From Candidatus Dechloromonas phosphorivorans (GTDB lineage Bacteria; Pseudomonadota; Gammaproteobacteria; Burkholderiales; Rhodocyclaceae), in the NCBI GenBank assembly GCA_016721185.1, contig JADKIP010000001.1, positions 1-64,000 of the forward strand: DNA of 64,000 nt. Reading direction: 5' to 3'. A program made the position numbers and the translations under genes. The notes below the pieces were generated by a model. That model was given only the letters and a program-made list of their open reading frames with translations, was not told where the DNA came from and did not search any database. Below, one piece after another: positions 30,311 through 41,492 of the stretch (positions are counted from its first letter, which is position 1; each line of letters begins with the position of its first letter).

Positions 30311-31036
30311 TTATTCATCCATGACAGCGGTGGTGTAGATTTCCTGCACGTCGTCGAGGCCTTCCAGGGCATCGAGCAACTTCTGCATCTTGACGGCATC
30401 CTCGCCCTCAAGCGGCGAATCGCCTTCCGGCTTCATTGTCACTTCGCCGAACTCCGGCTTGAAACCGGCGGCTTCGAGCGCATCCTTGACGGCAATGTAG
30501 TCGTTCGGGCCGGTCGTCACTTCGATCGAACCATCATCGTTGGTCGCCACATCCTCGGCGCCCGCTTCGATCGCGGCATCCATCAAGGCCGCTTCATCGG
30601 TGCCCGGCGCGAAGATCATCTGGCCGCAATGCTTGAACTGAAAAGCCACGCAACCATCGGAACCCATATTGCCGCCGTACTTGGAAAAGGCATGGCGCAC
30701 TTCAGCCACCGTCCTCACCTTATTGTCGGTCAGGCAGTCGACCATGATCGCCGCGCCACCGATGCCGTAGCCTTCGTAGCGGATCTCGATGTACTCGACG
30801 CCTTCGAGTTCGCCCGTGCCTTTCTTGATCGCCGTGTCGATCTTGTCCTTGGGCATATTGACGCCCTTGGCCTTGTCGACCGCGACGCGCAGGCGCGGGT
30901 TGAAGTTGATGTCGCCGCCGCCCATCTTGGACGCAACGGTAATTTCCTTGGCAATCTTGGAGAAGGCGGCACCGCGCTTCTCGTCCTGGCGACCTTTACG
31001 GTGCTGGATATTGGCCCACTTGGAATGACCAGCCAT
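30311..31036 (-). CDS. yebC: YebC/PmpR family regulator or translation factor
   Basis: 241 residues starting [20 protein letters not shown], the diagnostic N-terminus. [21 protein letters not shown] and [19 protein letters not shown] are conserved. Members act as DNA-binding regulators or relieve ribosome stalling. Its place ahead of ruvC is widespread in proteobacteria. Confidence 0.96.
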   Translation of the reverse strand: MAGHSKWANIQHRKGRQDEKRGAAFSKIAKEITVASKMGGGDINFNPRLRVAVDKAKGVNMPKDKIDTAIKKGTGELEGVEYIEIRYEGYGIGGAAIMVDCLTDNKVRTVAEVRHAFSKYGGNMGSDGCVAFQFKHCGQMIFAPGTDEAALMDAAIEAGAEDVATNDDGSIEVTTGPNDYIAVKDALEAAGFKPEFGEVTMKPEGDSPLEGEDAVKMQKLLDALEGLDDVQEIYTTAVMDE

Positions 31037-31102
31037 GCTGTTTTCCCTGAATGCAAATAACGAAGAAGGCGTGATTTTACTCGCTCCCCGCTACAACCCC
31101 AA

Positions 31103-33667
31103 TTACAGCCGCAATACCTTGGTCGACTCCTCGCCAAACTGGCTGACCACGCGCACCGCCACCCGCTTGCCGGCCTTGAAGGCAATCGGGTGCGAGACGA
31201 AGCCGTAGAGCCGGTCGAAGGCTTCGTCGTCGAGTTCGATCTTCAGCGTGTTTTCCACTTTTTTCTTGGTCTTGGCCTTGGCTAGATCGGAAAGGCCGCG
31301 CTGCCACTTGGCGAAGTCGTCCTTGTCGCCGCCGCAGAAAAACACCTGGCGGACCATGAAGCTGGCGCCGTCGTAGTCGTCGTCGACCATCCAGTAGGCG
31401 ATGTCGGCCACCGAGCGGGCTTTCACCTCGTCCTTGATCGGGTCGTAGATGTCCAGACCACGAATCTCGACGGTGGCGAAATCACCGTCGCGCACCACAC
31501 CGATATCCGGCTCGCCGATGGTGACAAAGGTCGCCGCCTTCTTGTCCTTCTTGGTCAGGCCGGCCTGCAGCAGGTCGTCGTGCATGCGCACCTTGTCGAC
31601 GCGGAAGCTGCCGGCCTTCTGGTTTTGCAGCGAATTCTCGACATCCGACTCGAAGGCAAAGCCGAGGATCAGCAGCCATTGCGCATCGCCGCGCTGGCGA
31701 CATTCACGGATGGCGCCATTGACCGCCTGCTTGCTGACCGGCGCGAACTGCGGGCCGAGGTGGATGTAGGCCTTCTGCTCGCCTTCGCTGGCCTCGAAAT
31801 AGCCTTCGGCGTGCAGATAGCTGTCGCTCAGCGGGTCGATGCGGACGAACACGGCATTCTCGTTGCGTGCCCCGTTCTTGACACCGGCCGACTTCAGATG
31901 CTCGAAGACGCGGCTCTGGAAGGCTTCCAGCCGTTCGACATCGAGGCTGGCCTCGTTCACCGCGTCGGGCGCCAGCGGCTCGAAGCTTTGCAGGGTTTCG
32001 ACGGTGAAGGGGCCGGAAATACGCAGTTTTTTCTTGTCGACCGCAGGGTTGTCGAACAAGGTGACCTCTTCCGGCGGTTCGTCGTTGGCCAGCGAACCAA
32101 GGGTGACGCGCTGCACCTTCTTGTAATCGAAGCCGTGGCGCACGTCCCAGACTTCGCGTTGCAGACCGGCCTTTTCGTCGTGCAGCGTATACCAGGGGAA
32201 AGTCGCCGTCATCAGTCGCGTCTTGGCGATGTTGAGCGCGACGCGGGAGGTGTCGGTGGTAATCCAGCGCCGACCCCATTGCTCGGCAACGTAGGCCGTC
32301 GTGCCACTGCCGCAGGTCGGGTCAAGCACGAGGTCGCCGGGATCAGTGGTCATCAGGATGCAGCGCTTGATCACTTCTGTAGCAGTTTGGACAACGTATT
32401 CGGCACCTCTAGCCCCAATCGTATCTACCCACGTAGCAGTAATTTTCCCTAGATCATAGTCATCAAGGAAATAGACATAGCGCAGGTACTTACCCTCAAC
32501 CATCAGCCGATTGCTAAGTACTAACTTTTTCATGCCCTCTGGATTGGATGGGTAGCATGCACCTGGGGCTGGGGGCCAGAATTTTCCGTTGAGTTCAACA
32601 TCGAAAACGTTGTTTTTGGAAAAGGTCGGAGGCCACATTGAAACCAAACGGAAGACCCTTGCGCCGACCGGTAGCAAGGCATGATTGTCTACCTGCTCTT
32701 TGGTCATCTTTTGCCGAGATCCATCAGGCAACTCAAACCACTGCCAATGAAAATCGCCTTGTACAGTTAATTTGGTATACAGCTGTTTGTATTTTGTGGA
32801 TTCTCTATTACTTCCGTACCAAATCAGAAAATCATTCATTTGCTCCAAATACGTTGCACCGAGGGGCATAGTTTTTTTTCTGAATGGAATTAAGGCAACA
32901 AAATTCTCGCTCCCAAACACCTCATCCATCACGCAACGCACCAAATGCACGTTCTCGTCGCTGATCTGCACGAAACACGATCCCGACTCGCTCAGTAGCT
33001 CCTTCGCTACCAGCAGCCGGTCGCGCAGGTAGCTTAGATACGAGTGAATGCCAAGCTCCCAGGTGTCGCGGAATGCCTTGATGACTTCTGGTTCACCCGA
33101 AAGGCTGGCGTCGTCGCCATCCTTAACGTTCCTGTCGCCGACGCGAATTTGCCAGTTGGAGTTGTACTTGATGCCATAGGGCGGGTCGATGTAGATCATC
33201 TGGACCTGGCCCTTCATGCCTTCGCGCTCCAGCAGGCTGGCCATCACCAGCAGGCTATCGCCCTGAATCAACCGGTTGGCCCACTGGTCGGCCTGCTTGT
33301 AGTAGTAGGTCGGTTTGTCTAGCTCGTCGATATCCTTGTAGTTGGCAAACAACTCGTCGACGAACATGTCGTCCTGCTGGGCGCCTTCGCGCTTGAGGGT
33401 GTAGAGCCGCTGGATCAGCTTTTCCGGGGCGATGTGTTCGGTGCGGTAGAGCGAGCGGATGTCGAGGTCGAGTGCGTCGTTGGCATCGTCCGGACCGTAC
33501 TTTTCGAGCCAGTAGAGTTCGGGGTCTTGCCCACGCGTGGTGACAGGGTTGAGCGGCAGTTCGGCCTTGCTCGGTTCGGTGCTCTCGAAGCCTGCCTCTT
33601 CCTTGCTCGGGATGCGGGCGCGGGTGGCCTTCTTGTGCTTGAGGCTGTCGATTTTCTTGTCGCTCAT
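31103..33667 (-). CDS. Type III-like DNA methyltransferase (Mod)
   Basis: 854 residues. The amino-methyltransferase motif [12 protein letters not shown] (about 165) precedes the SAM motif [20 protein letters not shown] (about 445-464), the beta-class order used by type III Mod proteins. The long C-terminal region after about residue 480 has no recognised motif and probably contains specificity and Res-contact regions. Start 33667 ([13 protein letters not shown]) is chosen because it overlaps the PIN gene stop by four bases; the ORF is open further upstream. A segment at about 32,390-32,900 is lower in GC, as in target-recognition regions that have been exchanged. Confidence 0.9.
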   Translation of the reverse strand: MSDKKIDSLKHKKATRARIPSKEEAGFESTEPSKAELPLNPVTTRGQDPELYWLEKYGPDDANDALDLDIRSLYRTEHIAPEKLIQRLYTLKREGAQQDDMFVDELFANYKDIDELDKPTYYYKQADQWANRLIQGDSLLVMASLLEREGMKGQVQMIYIDPPYGIKYNSNWQIRVGDRNVKDGDDASLSGEPEVIKAFRDTWELGIHSYLSYLRDRLLVAKELLSESGSCFVQISDENVHLVRCVMDEVFGSENFVALIPFRKKTMPLGATYLEQMNDFLIWYGSNRESTKYKQLYTKLTVQGDFHWQWFELPDGSRQKMTKEQVDNHALLPVGARVFRLVSMWPPTFSKNNVFDVELNGKFWPPAPGACYPSNPEGMKKLVLSNRLMVEGKYLRYVYFLDDYDLGKITATWVDTIGARGAEYVVQTATEVIKRCILMTTDPGDLVLDPTCGSGTTAYVAEQWGRRWITTDTSRVALNIAKTRLMTATFPWYTLHDEKAGLQREVWDVRHGFDYKKVQRVTLGSLANDEPPEEVTLFDNPAVDKKKLRISGPFTVETLQSFEPLAPDAVNEASLDVERLEAFQSRVFEHLKSAGVKNGARNENAVFVRIDPLSDSYLHAEGYFEASEGEQKAYIHLGPQFAPVSKQAVNGAIRECRQRGDAQWLLILGFAFESDVENSLQNQKAGSFRVDKVRMHDDLLQAGLTKKDKKAATFVTIGEPDIGVVRDGDFATVEIRGLDIYDPIKDEVKARSVADIAYWMVDDDYDGASFMVRQVFFCGGDKDDFAKWQRGLSDLAKAKTKKKVENTLKIELDDEAFDRLYGFVSHPIAFKAGKRVAVRVVSQFGEESTKVLRL

Positions 33668-34071
33668 GCTTGCGTCCAGTCTTCTACGGTCAACCCGGAA
33701 ACGCGGGCAAATTCGCCGGTGTTGTTGGTGACGACGGGAATGCCGAGTGCCCGGGCATGGGCGGCAATCCACAGGTCATTGGGGCCGATTTTCTTGCCGG
33801 CCAGTTCGAGCTGGCCGCGGATTGCGCCGTAGTGGTCGCCGACGGACTCGTCAGTGCCGATGACAGGAATGATTTCGCGGACCCGTTTGAGAATTTCCAG
33901 CGAACGTTCGCGAAACTGGGATTTCTCAACGCCGAGCATGAGTTCGCCCCAAGTGACGACCGACATGGCTACTTGACCCGCTGGCAAGGTTTCGATGCGC
34001 TCCGGAATACCGGATTTTCGTTTTTTGTAGGCAATGCAGACGTTGGTGTCGAGCAGATAACAAGGGGTCAT
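33664..34071 (-). CDS. PIN-domain ribonuclease toxin (VapC-like) inside the restriction-modification operon
   Basis: 135 residues. [10 protein letters not shown] carries the first catalytic Asp (residue 8), [13 protein letters not shown] the conserved Glu, and [14 protein letters not shown] plus VTNNTGEF the later Asp/Asn positions. This is a VapC-type fold that cleaves RNA. No VapB-like antitoxin ORF is present: the gene overlaps res by 4 bp on one side and mod by 4 bp on the other. It is therefore co-translated with the restriction system. Confidence 0.88.
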   Translation of the reverse strand: MTPCYLLDTNVCIAYKKRKSGIPERIETLPAGQVAMSVVTWGELMLGVEKSQFRERSLEILKRVREIIPVIGTDESVGDHYGAIRGQLELAGKKIGPNDLWIAAHARALGIPVVTNNTGEFARVSGLTVEDWTQA

Positions 34072-37000
34072 TCGAAGGGCTCGCGTTGTTCGAAGATGGG
34101 CGGGTCTTCCCGGCCTTCGAGGTAAAAATCTTCGGGCAGGCTGGCCAGCAGGCGCAGGGCTTCGCCGAGGGTATCGGGGGCAGCGTCGATTTCGTCGACG
34201 ATGTTTTGGATGGTGCGGGTCAGCGCTGGCTTGATGTCGTCGATGTCATCGATTTCAGCGAAATGCCAAGTGGACAGACCGAGTTTGCCGCGTGCGTTGT
34301 TGACTGCCGGCAGCCAGCGCTCATTAACCGCCCAGCGCTTGATGGCCTTGTCCTTGTTGAAACCGGTGATTTCAAGAATGAGCGTGGCTTGGCGTAGCTT
34401 GGGGGTGCGCAACTGAACAAGGTAGTCGGGCAGATAGTTACGTTCCTTGCCGCCATCGATGTAGGGGATGGCAAAGCCGAGAAAAGCATTCTTGACGTAG
34501 CTTTCGACTGCCGAGAGTTTTTCCAGCGTTTTGGCGGCGATCTGTTCCCAAGTGTCGGTATCGGCAACCACAAGGTTGATGTGGCTCTTTTTGGTCGGCC
34601 AGGTTTTCTTGCTGGTATGACCGAAGACGTGGGCCGTGGTGCCGACCGGATTGTAGTGGTTGAGGATGGGCAGCACGCGCTCGCGCTCGGCGGCATGGGC
34701 GATGATGCCGCGATTGATGCTTTCGACGATGGGCTGCGGGTCGTCGTAAATAACCAGGCGCTTATATATGGGGTCTTCTTCACCCTTGAGCTTGAGTTTC
34801 TGCTCGTACCATTGGCCAACGATGGTTTTGACCTGCTGGAAGAGGCGCAGGTCGTCGCGCTGTTTTTCGTCGTGTACGCGGCGTAGGTATTCCTTGGTCA
34901 GCTTATAGACGACTTGCTGATCACGCACGGCTTCAAGGTTAGCACGCAGGGTCTGGGTGTCGCCGGAAACGGCTGTGCCGAGGGTGGTTTCGACCGGCTG
35001 GCGCGTGGTGTCGATAAAGTAATCCGGCGTCGCGGTGAAATCAGCTCTGAGTTCGCTACTGTCGGTTTCGAGGCGGTAGCCGACGAGGTTGGGGAAGCGA
35101 ATTTCGAGCGATGAACGTTCCGGCAAGGCGCGCAGGAGCGCGTAGTCTGGCACATCGACTTGGCTACTTTTCCCGGCCTTGAAGAGCTTGAAGGGAACAC
35201 CTATGATATGTGCGTATTCAGGGGGAAACTTGCCGGTCTTCGGATCAATGAAGTAGTGGCGGCGACGCAGCGCCCGGCCAGCAACCTGTTCGCAGAGCAG
35301 TTGCGAGCCGAAGGCACGCAAGCCCATAACATGGGTGACGGTGTTGGCGTCCCAGCCTTCAGTGAGCATCGAGACAGAAACGACGCAGCGGATGTGAGCG
35401 CCGAGGGTGTCGGGCTTGCCGACGGTGTTGACGACTTCACGCAACAGGTCGGCATCGGTTAGTTGCTCAATGCTTTTGTCGGGATGGCGATGGCGATAGT
35501 CGCGCTTGAAGCGTTCGATTTCCGGGCCGAATACTTTTTTGAAGCTTTCATCGATCTGGCCGGAATGTTCGAGGGCGTCGCTATCGATGAGCAGCGTCGG
35601 CGGCCGATTCAGCGGTCGACCGGTATTTTGGTCGAAATTCGAAAACAGCGGCAGGCGGCCAGGAACGACCGATGTCTGGCCGTTTTCATCGACCCGCTCG
35701 TAACCGGCGATTTCCTTGAAGACTTCACGCGAAACGGTGGTATTGCTACAGACGACGATGAAAACCGGAGGCGCAGTGAACATGTCGGCCTTGATCTCGC
35801 CTTTTTTGCGCTGGCCGCGTTCGTATTCTTCGTAGTGGGCATAGAACTGCTCAAGGGCGGAACGGACGAGGCCAGGCAGGTGCGGAGCGGCTTCGGATTT
35901 GGCGCCTGCGTCCTGGGCATCCTGGCGTGTTTTGCGTTGTCCCTTTTTGGGTAGTTCGACCTTGCAGTGCTCATAGAGGTTTTTGAGGATGGGCTCGTCG
36001 ATAGCATGGCTGCTGTCATCAACCGGCAGGAACGGAATCTTGACCAGACCTGACTCGATGGCTTCGATCAGACCAAAATCGCTGACTGTCCAGGGGAACA
36101 GCGAATAGGCCGGATAGCCGGAACCAGAGAGATAGTACGGGGTTGCCGATAGGTCGTACACGGCGCGCAGCTTGAAGCGCTGGGCCACGGCACGGATGCC
36201 AGAGAACCAGACGGCAGCGCGCTCATTTTCGGTTTCGGAATTGTCGAGCTCAGTGTCCTTGCCCTTGGCCCGAGGAAGGTAGCAGTGATGGGCCTCGTCG
36301 TTGATGACGAGCAGGCGGCGACCGGGCTTGAAGCTACCGAGTACACGGCGCAGGACGAGATTTTCGTCCTCACAGCTTTTAACTTTGCTGCCATCTGCAC
36401 CGAGCTTGCCATCGAAAGGCGTTTTCTTGTTGCCGGAGAGCAGGCGTGGCAAAAATTCGTGGTAGTTGGTGACGATCAGCCTATGGGTTAGCTCACTAAG
36501 TGCCGCCCGGTAGGCCGGTGGCAGCAGGTAGCGCTGACGGTAGTAATCTTGAGCGTCCTGCGGGCTGTCGTGACGGATGTCTGGGATCAATACTTTGAGA
36601 CGGTCACGAATGGTAATGCCGGGCGCGACAACAAGGAAATAATCGCAGTAGCGTGTGTCATTGCGGTATTCGTGTCGGTTGAGGTGGTGATAGAGGATCA
36701 GGCAGGCCATAACTACCGTCTTACCACTACCCGTAGCCATCTTGAAGGCGTAGCGTGGCAGCTGGTCGGTCGGATTGTCGCCCGCAGTAGCATGGCGTTG
36801 CCGAAGCTGGTTGAGCAGGTGCGTGCCAGTGTTGGATTTTTCGGCGAGTTCGTTGAGCCAGATAGCGGTTTCGATAGCCTCTTGCTGGGCGAAAAATAGT
36901 TTCTGGTGTGGCGCTCGCTCAGGGTTGGCAAACCAATAGGCAAGCAGGTCTCGTGTTACACGGCTGGTGATACCCTGGTAACCGGACTGGCGCCAATCGC

Positions 37001-37244
37001 GGATTCGTTCTCGCAACTGATTGACCAGTTGCTCCCCATAGTCTGCTTTGAGATCGTTGAGGTCGAACATGCTGCCCTGCGCCTGTTGCCCAACGGGCAC
37101 TTGCGGTACATCGGGCGTGAAGACACGGCGACCATCACGAACATCCTTGTAATTCAGGTTGCCTTGAGTATCGGTCGCGTAATGCCGTTCCGGCTCTGCG
37201 TACGGCGCGTTCAGGATGGGATTGTCGGCAGTTGCCATGGGCAT
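34068..37244 (-). CDS. Type III-like restriction endonuclease subunit (Res), DEAH helicase-nuclease
   Basis: 1058 residues. Superfamily 2 helicase motifs in order: MATGSGKTVVMACLI (motif I, about 170), VINDEAHHCY (motif II), LSATPYYLSG (motif III), SMLTEGWDAN (motif V) and CEQVAGRALRR (motif VI). The C-terminus has a PD-(D/E)xK-like stretch, NYLPDYLVQL...TLILEITGF (about 965-1000), the probable nuclease. It cleaves unmodified DNA after ATP-driven translocation. Start 37244 or 37238. It is first of res-PIN-mod and diverges from the HerA-like gene 145 bp away. Confidence 0.9.
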   Translation of the reverse strand: MPMATADNPILNAPYAEPERHYATDTQGNLNYKDVRDGRRVFTPDVPQVPVGQQAQGSMFDLNDLKADYGEQLVNQLRERIRDWRQSGYQGITSRVTRDLLAYWFANPERAPHQKLFFAQQEAIETAIWLNELAEKSNTGTHLLNQLRQRHATAGDNPTDQLPRYAFKMATGSGKTVVMACLILYHHLNRHEYRNDTRYCDYFLVVAPGITIRDRLKVLIPDIRHDSPQDAQDYYRQRYLLPPAYRAALSELTHRLIVTNYHEFLPRLLSGNKKTPFDGKLGADGSKVKSCEDENLVLRRVLGSFKPGRRLLVINDEAHHCYLPRAKGKDTELDNSETENERAAVWFSGIRAVAQRFKLRAVYDLSATPYYLSGSGYPAYSLFPWTVSDFGLIEAIESGLVKIPFLPVDDSSHAIDEPILKNLYEHCKVELPKKGQRKTRQDAQDAGAKSEAAPHLPGLVRSALEQFYAHYEEYERGQRKKGEIKADMFTAPPVFIVVCSNTTVSREVFKEIAGYERVDENGQTSVVPGRLPLFSNFDQNTGRPLNRPPTLLIDSDALEHSGQIDESFKKVFGPEIERFKRDYRHRHPDKSIEQLTDADLLREVVNTVGKPDTLGAHIRCVVSVSMLTEGWDANTVTHVMGLRAFGSQLLCEQVAGRALRRRHYFIDPKTGKFPPEYAHIIGVPFKLFKAGKSSQVDVPDYALLRALPERSSLEIRFPNLVGYRLETDSSELRADFTATPDYFIDTTRQPVETTLGTAVSGDTQTLRANLEAVRDQQVVYKLTKEYLRRVHDEKQRDDLRLFQQVKTIVGQWYEQKLKLKGEEDPIYKRLVIYDDPQPIVESINRGIIAHAAERERVLPILNHYNPVGTTAHVFGHTSKKTWPTKKSHINLVVADTDTWEQIAAKTLEKLSAVESYVKNAFLGFAIPYIDGGKERNYLPDYLVQLRTPKLRQATLILEITGFNKDKAIKRWAVNERWLPAVNNARGKLGLSTWHFAEIDDIDDIKPALTRTIQNIVDEIDAAPDTLGEALRLLASLPEDFYLEGREDPPIFEQREPFE

Positions 37245-37388
37245 CCATTCGAATTCAAGGCTGCGATTCTATCTCCTCACCGACCTCCCGTCAGGCCTGC
37301 GTAGCCACCGAACTGACGCTATTTCGCAAAGGACGATCCTGGCGTTGCTAAAATGATGGGATATTTTTTTATGCTGGAGTTTGCCGCC

Positions 37389-39023
37389 ATGTCCGAACCC
37401 CTATACCTCGCCAAGTCCGAAGACGGTTATCCCGCCCTGCTGCCGCAAATGGCCAATCGCCACGGCCTGATCACCGGCGCCACGGGCACCGGTAAAACGG
37501 TCACGCTGCAGTCGATGGCCGAGCGTCTTTCCTACGCCGGCGTGCCGGTTTTCATGGCCGATGTGAAGGGTGATCTCTCCGGTGCCGGGGCGGCGGGCGT
37601 GGTCAGCCCCAAGCTGCAAAAGCGGCTGGACGAACTGGGTCTGGAGGGCTTCGTGCCCTACGCCAACCCGGTGGCTTTCTGGGACGTTTTCGGCGAGGGC
37701 GGCATTCCCGTCCGCGCCACCATTTCCGACATGGGGCCGTTGCTGCTCGCCCGCCTGCTCAATCTCAACGACACGCAAACCGGCGTGCTGCAACTGGTTT
37801 TCAAGATCGCCGACGACCAGGGTTTGTTGCTGCTCGACCTCAAGGATCTGCGCGCCATGATCCAGCACGTCGGCGAGAACGCCAAAACCTTCACCACCGA
37901 ATACGGCAACGTCTCGACTGCCTCGATCGGCGCCATCCAGCGCGGCCTGCTGACCCTTGAAGAACAAGGCGGCGACCTCTTTTTCGGCGAGCCGATGCTC
38001 GACATTCACGACCTGATGAAGGTCGATGAAAACGGCCGCGGCGTCATCAACATCCTCGCCGCCGACAAGCTGATCCACGCGCCGGCGCTCTATTCCACCT
38101 TCCTGCTCTGGCTGCTCGCCGAACTCTTCGAGCAACTGCCGGAAGCTGGCGACCTCGAAAAGCCGAAGCTGGTTTTCTTCTTCGACGAGGCGCATTTGTT
38201 ATTTACCGATGCGCCGCAGGCGCTGACCGACAAGGTCGAGCAAGTCGTCCGCCTGATCCGCTCGAAAGGCGTCGGCGTCTTTTTCGTCACGCAAAACCCG
38301 CTCGATGTGCCGGAAAAGATCCTCGGCCAACTCGGCAACCGCGTCCAGCACGCCCTGCGCGCCTTCACGCCGCGTGACCAGAAAGCCGTCCAGGCGGCCG
38401 CGCAAACCATGCGGGCCAATCCGAAATTCGACGCCGCCGCAGCCATCACCGAGCTCGGCGTCGGCGAAGCACTGGTTTCCTTCCTCGATGAAAAAGGCCG
38501 CCCCACGGTGGTTGACCGCAGCATGATCTTCCCGCCCGCCTCCCGCCTCGGCCCGCTGACACCGGAAGAGCGCCAGGCCTTCATCCAGGCCTCGCCGCTG
38601 TTCGCTGCCTACGGTGCGACGGTCGACCGTGAATCGGCCTATGAAATCCTGCGCGGCAAGCCAGCCACCAGCCAACCCGCCCCCGGCGCCATTCCCGCGC
38701 CACCGGCCGGCAGCAATGGCCCGAATGTTAACGATTGGGGCAATCACAACGGCCAGCAAGCCCAGCCGCGCCCAACCCCAACACCACAACCGCGCCAAAG
38801 CGCTCCGGCGGCGGAAGAATCTGGCGGTGGCTTCTTCGGCAGCCTCGGCGAAATGTTTGGTGGCAGCACCGGGCCACGTGGCGGCAAGCGCGAAGGCATC
38901 ATCGAAGCCGCCGCCAAGAGCGCCACGCGCGGCATGGCCGGTACGGTCGGGCGGGAAGTCGGCAAACAGATTTTGCGCGGGGTGCTGGGTTCGATTCTGG
39001 GCGGCGGTAGCCGACGCCGCTGA
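37389..39023 (+). CDS. HerA-like ATPase, DUF853 (YjgR) family
   Basis: 544 residues from [20 protein letters not shown]. Walker [17 protein letters not shown], Walker [14 protein letters not shown] and [20 protein letters not shown] define the family. The C-terminal 120 residues are Pro/Gln-rich then Gly-rich with a basic end (GGGSRRR). Biological role is poorly known; it is conserved in proteobacteria and not specific to defence, though it adjoins the restriction operon. Start 37389 matches the family N-terminus; an in-frame ATG lies 36 bp upstream. Confidence 0.88.
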   Translation: MSEPLYLAKSEDGYPALLPQMANRHGLITGATGTGKTVTLQSMAERLSYAGVPVFMADVKGDLSGAGAAGVVSPKLQKRLDELGLEGFVPYANPVAFWDVFGEGGIPVRATISDMGPLLLARLLNLNDTQTGVLQLVFKIADDQGLLLLDLKDLRAMIQHVGENAKTFTTEYGNVSTASIGAIQRGLLTLEEQGGDLFFGEPMLDIHDLMKVDENGRGVINILAADKLIHAPALYSTFLLWLLAELFEQLPEAGDLEKPKLVFFFDEAHLLFTDAPQALTDKVEQVVRLIRSKGVGVFFVTQNPLDVPEKILGQLGNRVQHALRAFTPRDQKAVQAAAQTMRANPKFDAAAAITELGVGEALVSFLDEKGRPTVVDRSMIFPPASRLGPLTPEERQAFIQASPLFAAYGATVDRESAYEILRGKPATSQPAPGAIPAPPAGSNGPNVNDWGNHNGQQAQPRPTPTPQPRQSAPAAEESGGGFFGSLGEMFGGSTGPRGGKREGIIEAAAKSATRGMAGTVGREVGKQILRGVLGSILGGGSRRR

Positions 39024-39100
39024 GCACCAGCCCGTCGCGCCGGATTGACCGTTGATTACGCGAGCCGATGGACGAACAAACAAGCGGTGGCAAGTAAGCT

Positions 39101-39136
39101 TGTTGCCGCTTGTTGCCGCTTGATGCTGCGGTCAAC
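39101..39136. repeat. Short tandem repeat ending in a GTYGACCGCAG word
   Basis: The decamer TGTTGCCGCT occurs twice in a row (39101-39120), followed by the related TGATGCTGCG that forms part of a minus-strand GTTGACCGCAG (39126-39136). It lies in the 191-bp gap after the HerA-like gene, where nothing else is visible. Confidence 0.6.
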
Positions 39137-39214
39137 CCGCAATAAAGGGCAAAACCGGGCACCAATCCAGCCCGGAACATGTCTTAACTGCTCCCTTTTC
39201 TGAAAGGCTCAAAC

Positions 39215-39601
39215 ATGGCAATCGGCTGGCTCACCATTCTCAAAACAGTTCCCTGGACCGAGGTCATCAGCAATGCGCCCAAGGTGGCCGATGGCGCCAA
39301 GAAGCTCTGGAAAACGGTCGCCAAGAAGACCGGCGCACAGACGTCTTCAACTCAGGCAGCGCCCACCACCGGCGCAGCGGGAGCTCAGTCGGCCAGCCCC
39401 CTGGAGGCCCGCGTCATTGAGATGGAAACCAGAACGGCGGAACTGCACGCCCAGATGCTGGCTTCTTCCGAACTGATCAAGGCGCTTGCCGAGCAAAATG
39501 CCGAACTGGTCAAACGCATCGAGGCCATCCGGGTGCGTGTCCTGGTGCTGGGTGCGGTCTGCATAGTTCTCGTCATCACCACGTTGAAGACCTTCGTGTA
39601 A
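39215..39601 (+). CDS. Hypothetical tail-anchored coiled-coil protein
   Basis: 128 residues. A Lys-rich amphipathic N-terminus (about 20-45), a Thr/Ala/Gln linker, a coiled coil (about 63-103, EARVIEMETRTAELHAQM and so on) and one C-terminal membrane helix VLVLGAVCIVLVITTL (about 108-124). It should be anchored in the inner membrane with its body in the cytoplasm. GAAAGGCTC precedes the start by about 8 bases. No known function. Confidence 0.65.
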   Translation: MAIGWLTILKTVPWTEVISNAPKVADGAKKLWKTVAKKTGAQTSSTQAAPTTGAAGAQSASPLEARVIEMETRTAELHAQMLASSELIKALAEQNAELVKRIEAIRVRVLVLGAVCIVLVITTLKTFV

Positions 39602-39648
39602 TCAGAAAAACGCCGAGTTCGCACTCAATCACTCACTCACAATACGAC

Positions 39649-41169
39649 TCAGCCCAGTTTGTTATCCGCGATGTGGTAATGCGGGTCAGCGTAGGTATCA
39701 ATTTCCACCATGTCCTTCGCCTTGCTCAATAGTTCGAGGCAATCAGGACTCAGATGCCGCAAATGCAATGTGATGCCGGCCTGCTGGTAGCGCGTTGCCA
39801 AGGCGTCAATCGCCTCAACGGCGGAGTGATCGGCAACCCGGGCCTTGGCGAATTCGATAACAACATGCTGCGGGTCTTCTTTGGGCGTGAACAGGCGGGC
39901 AAAATTGGCGGTTGAGGCAAAGAACAGCACACCATTCAGGCGATAGACCTTCCAGCCATTTTCATCAATTGACGTGGCGACCTGAATCTGTTTTGCCTGT
40001 TGCCAGGCGAAGACCAGGGCGGCAAAGACAATACCGGCCAGCACGGCAATGGCCAGATCGGTCAGCACCGTAATCACCGTCACTCCGACGACGACAATCG
40101 CATCCTGGCGCGGAATTTTGCGCAGGGCTTGCAGGCTTCCCCATTCAAAAGTCTTCTCGGAGACGACAAACATCAACCCGACCAGTGCCGCCAAGGGAAT
40201 CATTTCGATCCATGGCGAGAGAAAAAGGATGAAACCGAGCAGAAAAATAGCGGCCACGATGCCGGAAATCCGGTGCCGGGCGCCGTTGCTGATGTTAATC
40301 ATGCTCTGGCCGATCATCGCGCAGCCACCCATCGTCGCAAAGAATCCGCCAACGACATTCGCCAGCCCCTGCGCCATCGATTCACGGTTCGGCATGCCCC
40401 GCGTGTCGGTCATTGCATCAATCAGGTTCAGGGTCAGTAGTGTTTCAATCAGCCCGATAGCCGCCAGAATCAGCGCATACGGGAAGATGATGTAGAGCGT
40501 TTCAAGATTGAGCGGCACATCCGGCAGATGAAACTGCGGCAGGCCGCCGGCAATTGAGCCCATGTCGCCGACCGTCTTCGTTTCAATCCCGGTCAGCGCG
40601 ACCAGTCCGGCGACAATCAAAATCGCTGCCAGAGCCGAAGGAATGGCATTCGTCAGCTTGGGCAGCAGGTAAATGATCGCCATGGTCAGCGCCACCAGCC
40701 CGAGCATGATGACCAATGACTCGCCCCGCATCCATTGCAGGCTGCCATCGGCGCCCAAGGTTTTGAAATGGCCGAACTGCGCCATGAAAATCACGATCGC
40801 CAGGCCATTCACAAAGCCCAGCATCACTGAGTGCGGCACCATACGGATCAGCTTGCCCAGCTTCAAGGCCGCAAAAATCAGCTGCAGCAACCCCATCAAG
40901 ACCACGGTTGCGAAGAGATATTCCACCCCGTGCTGCGAGACGAGAGCAACCATGACCACCGCCAGCGCCCCGGTTGCCCCTGAAATCATGCCCGGACGGC
41001 CACCCAGCGCGGCAGTGAGCAAGCAGACAATAACCGCCGCGTAGAGGCCGGTCAGCGGGCTCACATGAGCCACCAGCGCGAAAGCAATCGCTTCAGGAAC
41101 CAGCGCGAGAGAAACGGTAAGACCACTGAGGACGTTGATCCTGAGCGAAGACGGGTTCAATAACAACAT
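39649..41169 (-). CDS. SulP family anion transporter with STAS domain
   Basis: About 506 residues. LSGLTVSLALVPEAIAFALV is the conserved first SulP helix and ALGGRPGMISGATGALAVVM the anion-site region. About 11-12 membrane helices are followed by a C-terminal STAS domain (from about 400; VIEFAKARVADHSAVEAIDA). Substrate may be sulfate, bicarbonate or another anion. Start 41169 is chosen because the conserved N-terminus is LRINVLSGL; the ORF continues 41 codons upstream. Confidence 0.88.
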   Translation of the reverse strand: MLLLNPSSLRINVLSGLTVSLALVPEAIAFALVAHVSPLTGLYAAVIVCLLTAALGGRPGMISGATGALAVVMVALVSQHGVEYLFATVVLMGLLQLIFAALKLGKLIRMVPHSVMLGFVNGLAIVIFMAQFGHFKTLGADGSLQWMRGESLVIMLGLVALTMAIIYLLPKLTNAIPSALAAILIVAGLVALTGIETKTVGDMGSIAGGLPQFHLPDVPLNLETLYIIFPYALILAAIGLIETLLTLNLIDAMTDTRGMPNRESMAQGLANVVGGFFATMGGCAMIGQSMINISNGARHRISGIVAAIFLLGFILFLSPWIEMIPLAALVGLMFVVSEKTFEWGSLQALRKIPRQDAIVVVGVTVITVLTDLAIAVLAGIVFAALVFAWQQAKQIQVATSIDENGWKVYRLNGVLFFASTANFARLFTPKEDPQHVVIEFAKARVADHSAVEAIDALATRYQQAGITLHLRHLSPDCLELLSKAKDMVEIDTYADPHYHIADNKLG

Positions 41170-41492
41170 AAAGCACCTATCAATGAAACACGCGAAGCCA
41201 GCCCAATGAAGAGAAGGCAAAAGAGGTAATGGCAAGGGAAAACCGGCGGCAACCGCGAGGGCTGCATGAGGCGGGCAGACACAGGACGACATGGGTCGTC
41301 AGCTTGAAATTTATTGCAGTGCAGCAATTATCTCATAGGCACTTGGGGAGCGAATGATCGTGCCAGCCAACCGCGCTGAAGAGCCGATCAAAATCGATTG
41401 CCACCGAGACGAACGTGTCGCCGCACTAAAACATTGAACCGTCATCAAGGCAGCGTAGAATAAGCATTCTCTTATTTAAGCTGGAGTCCGCC

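Noticed and set aside
37389..39023. HerA-like gene as part of the restriction/defence operon
   Set aside because: It is divergently transcribed, and the DUF853 family is widespread outside defence loci.
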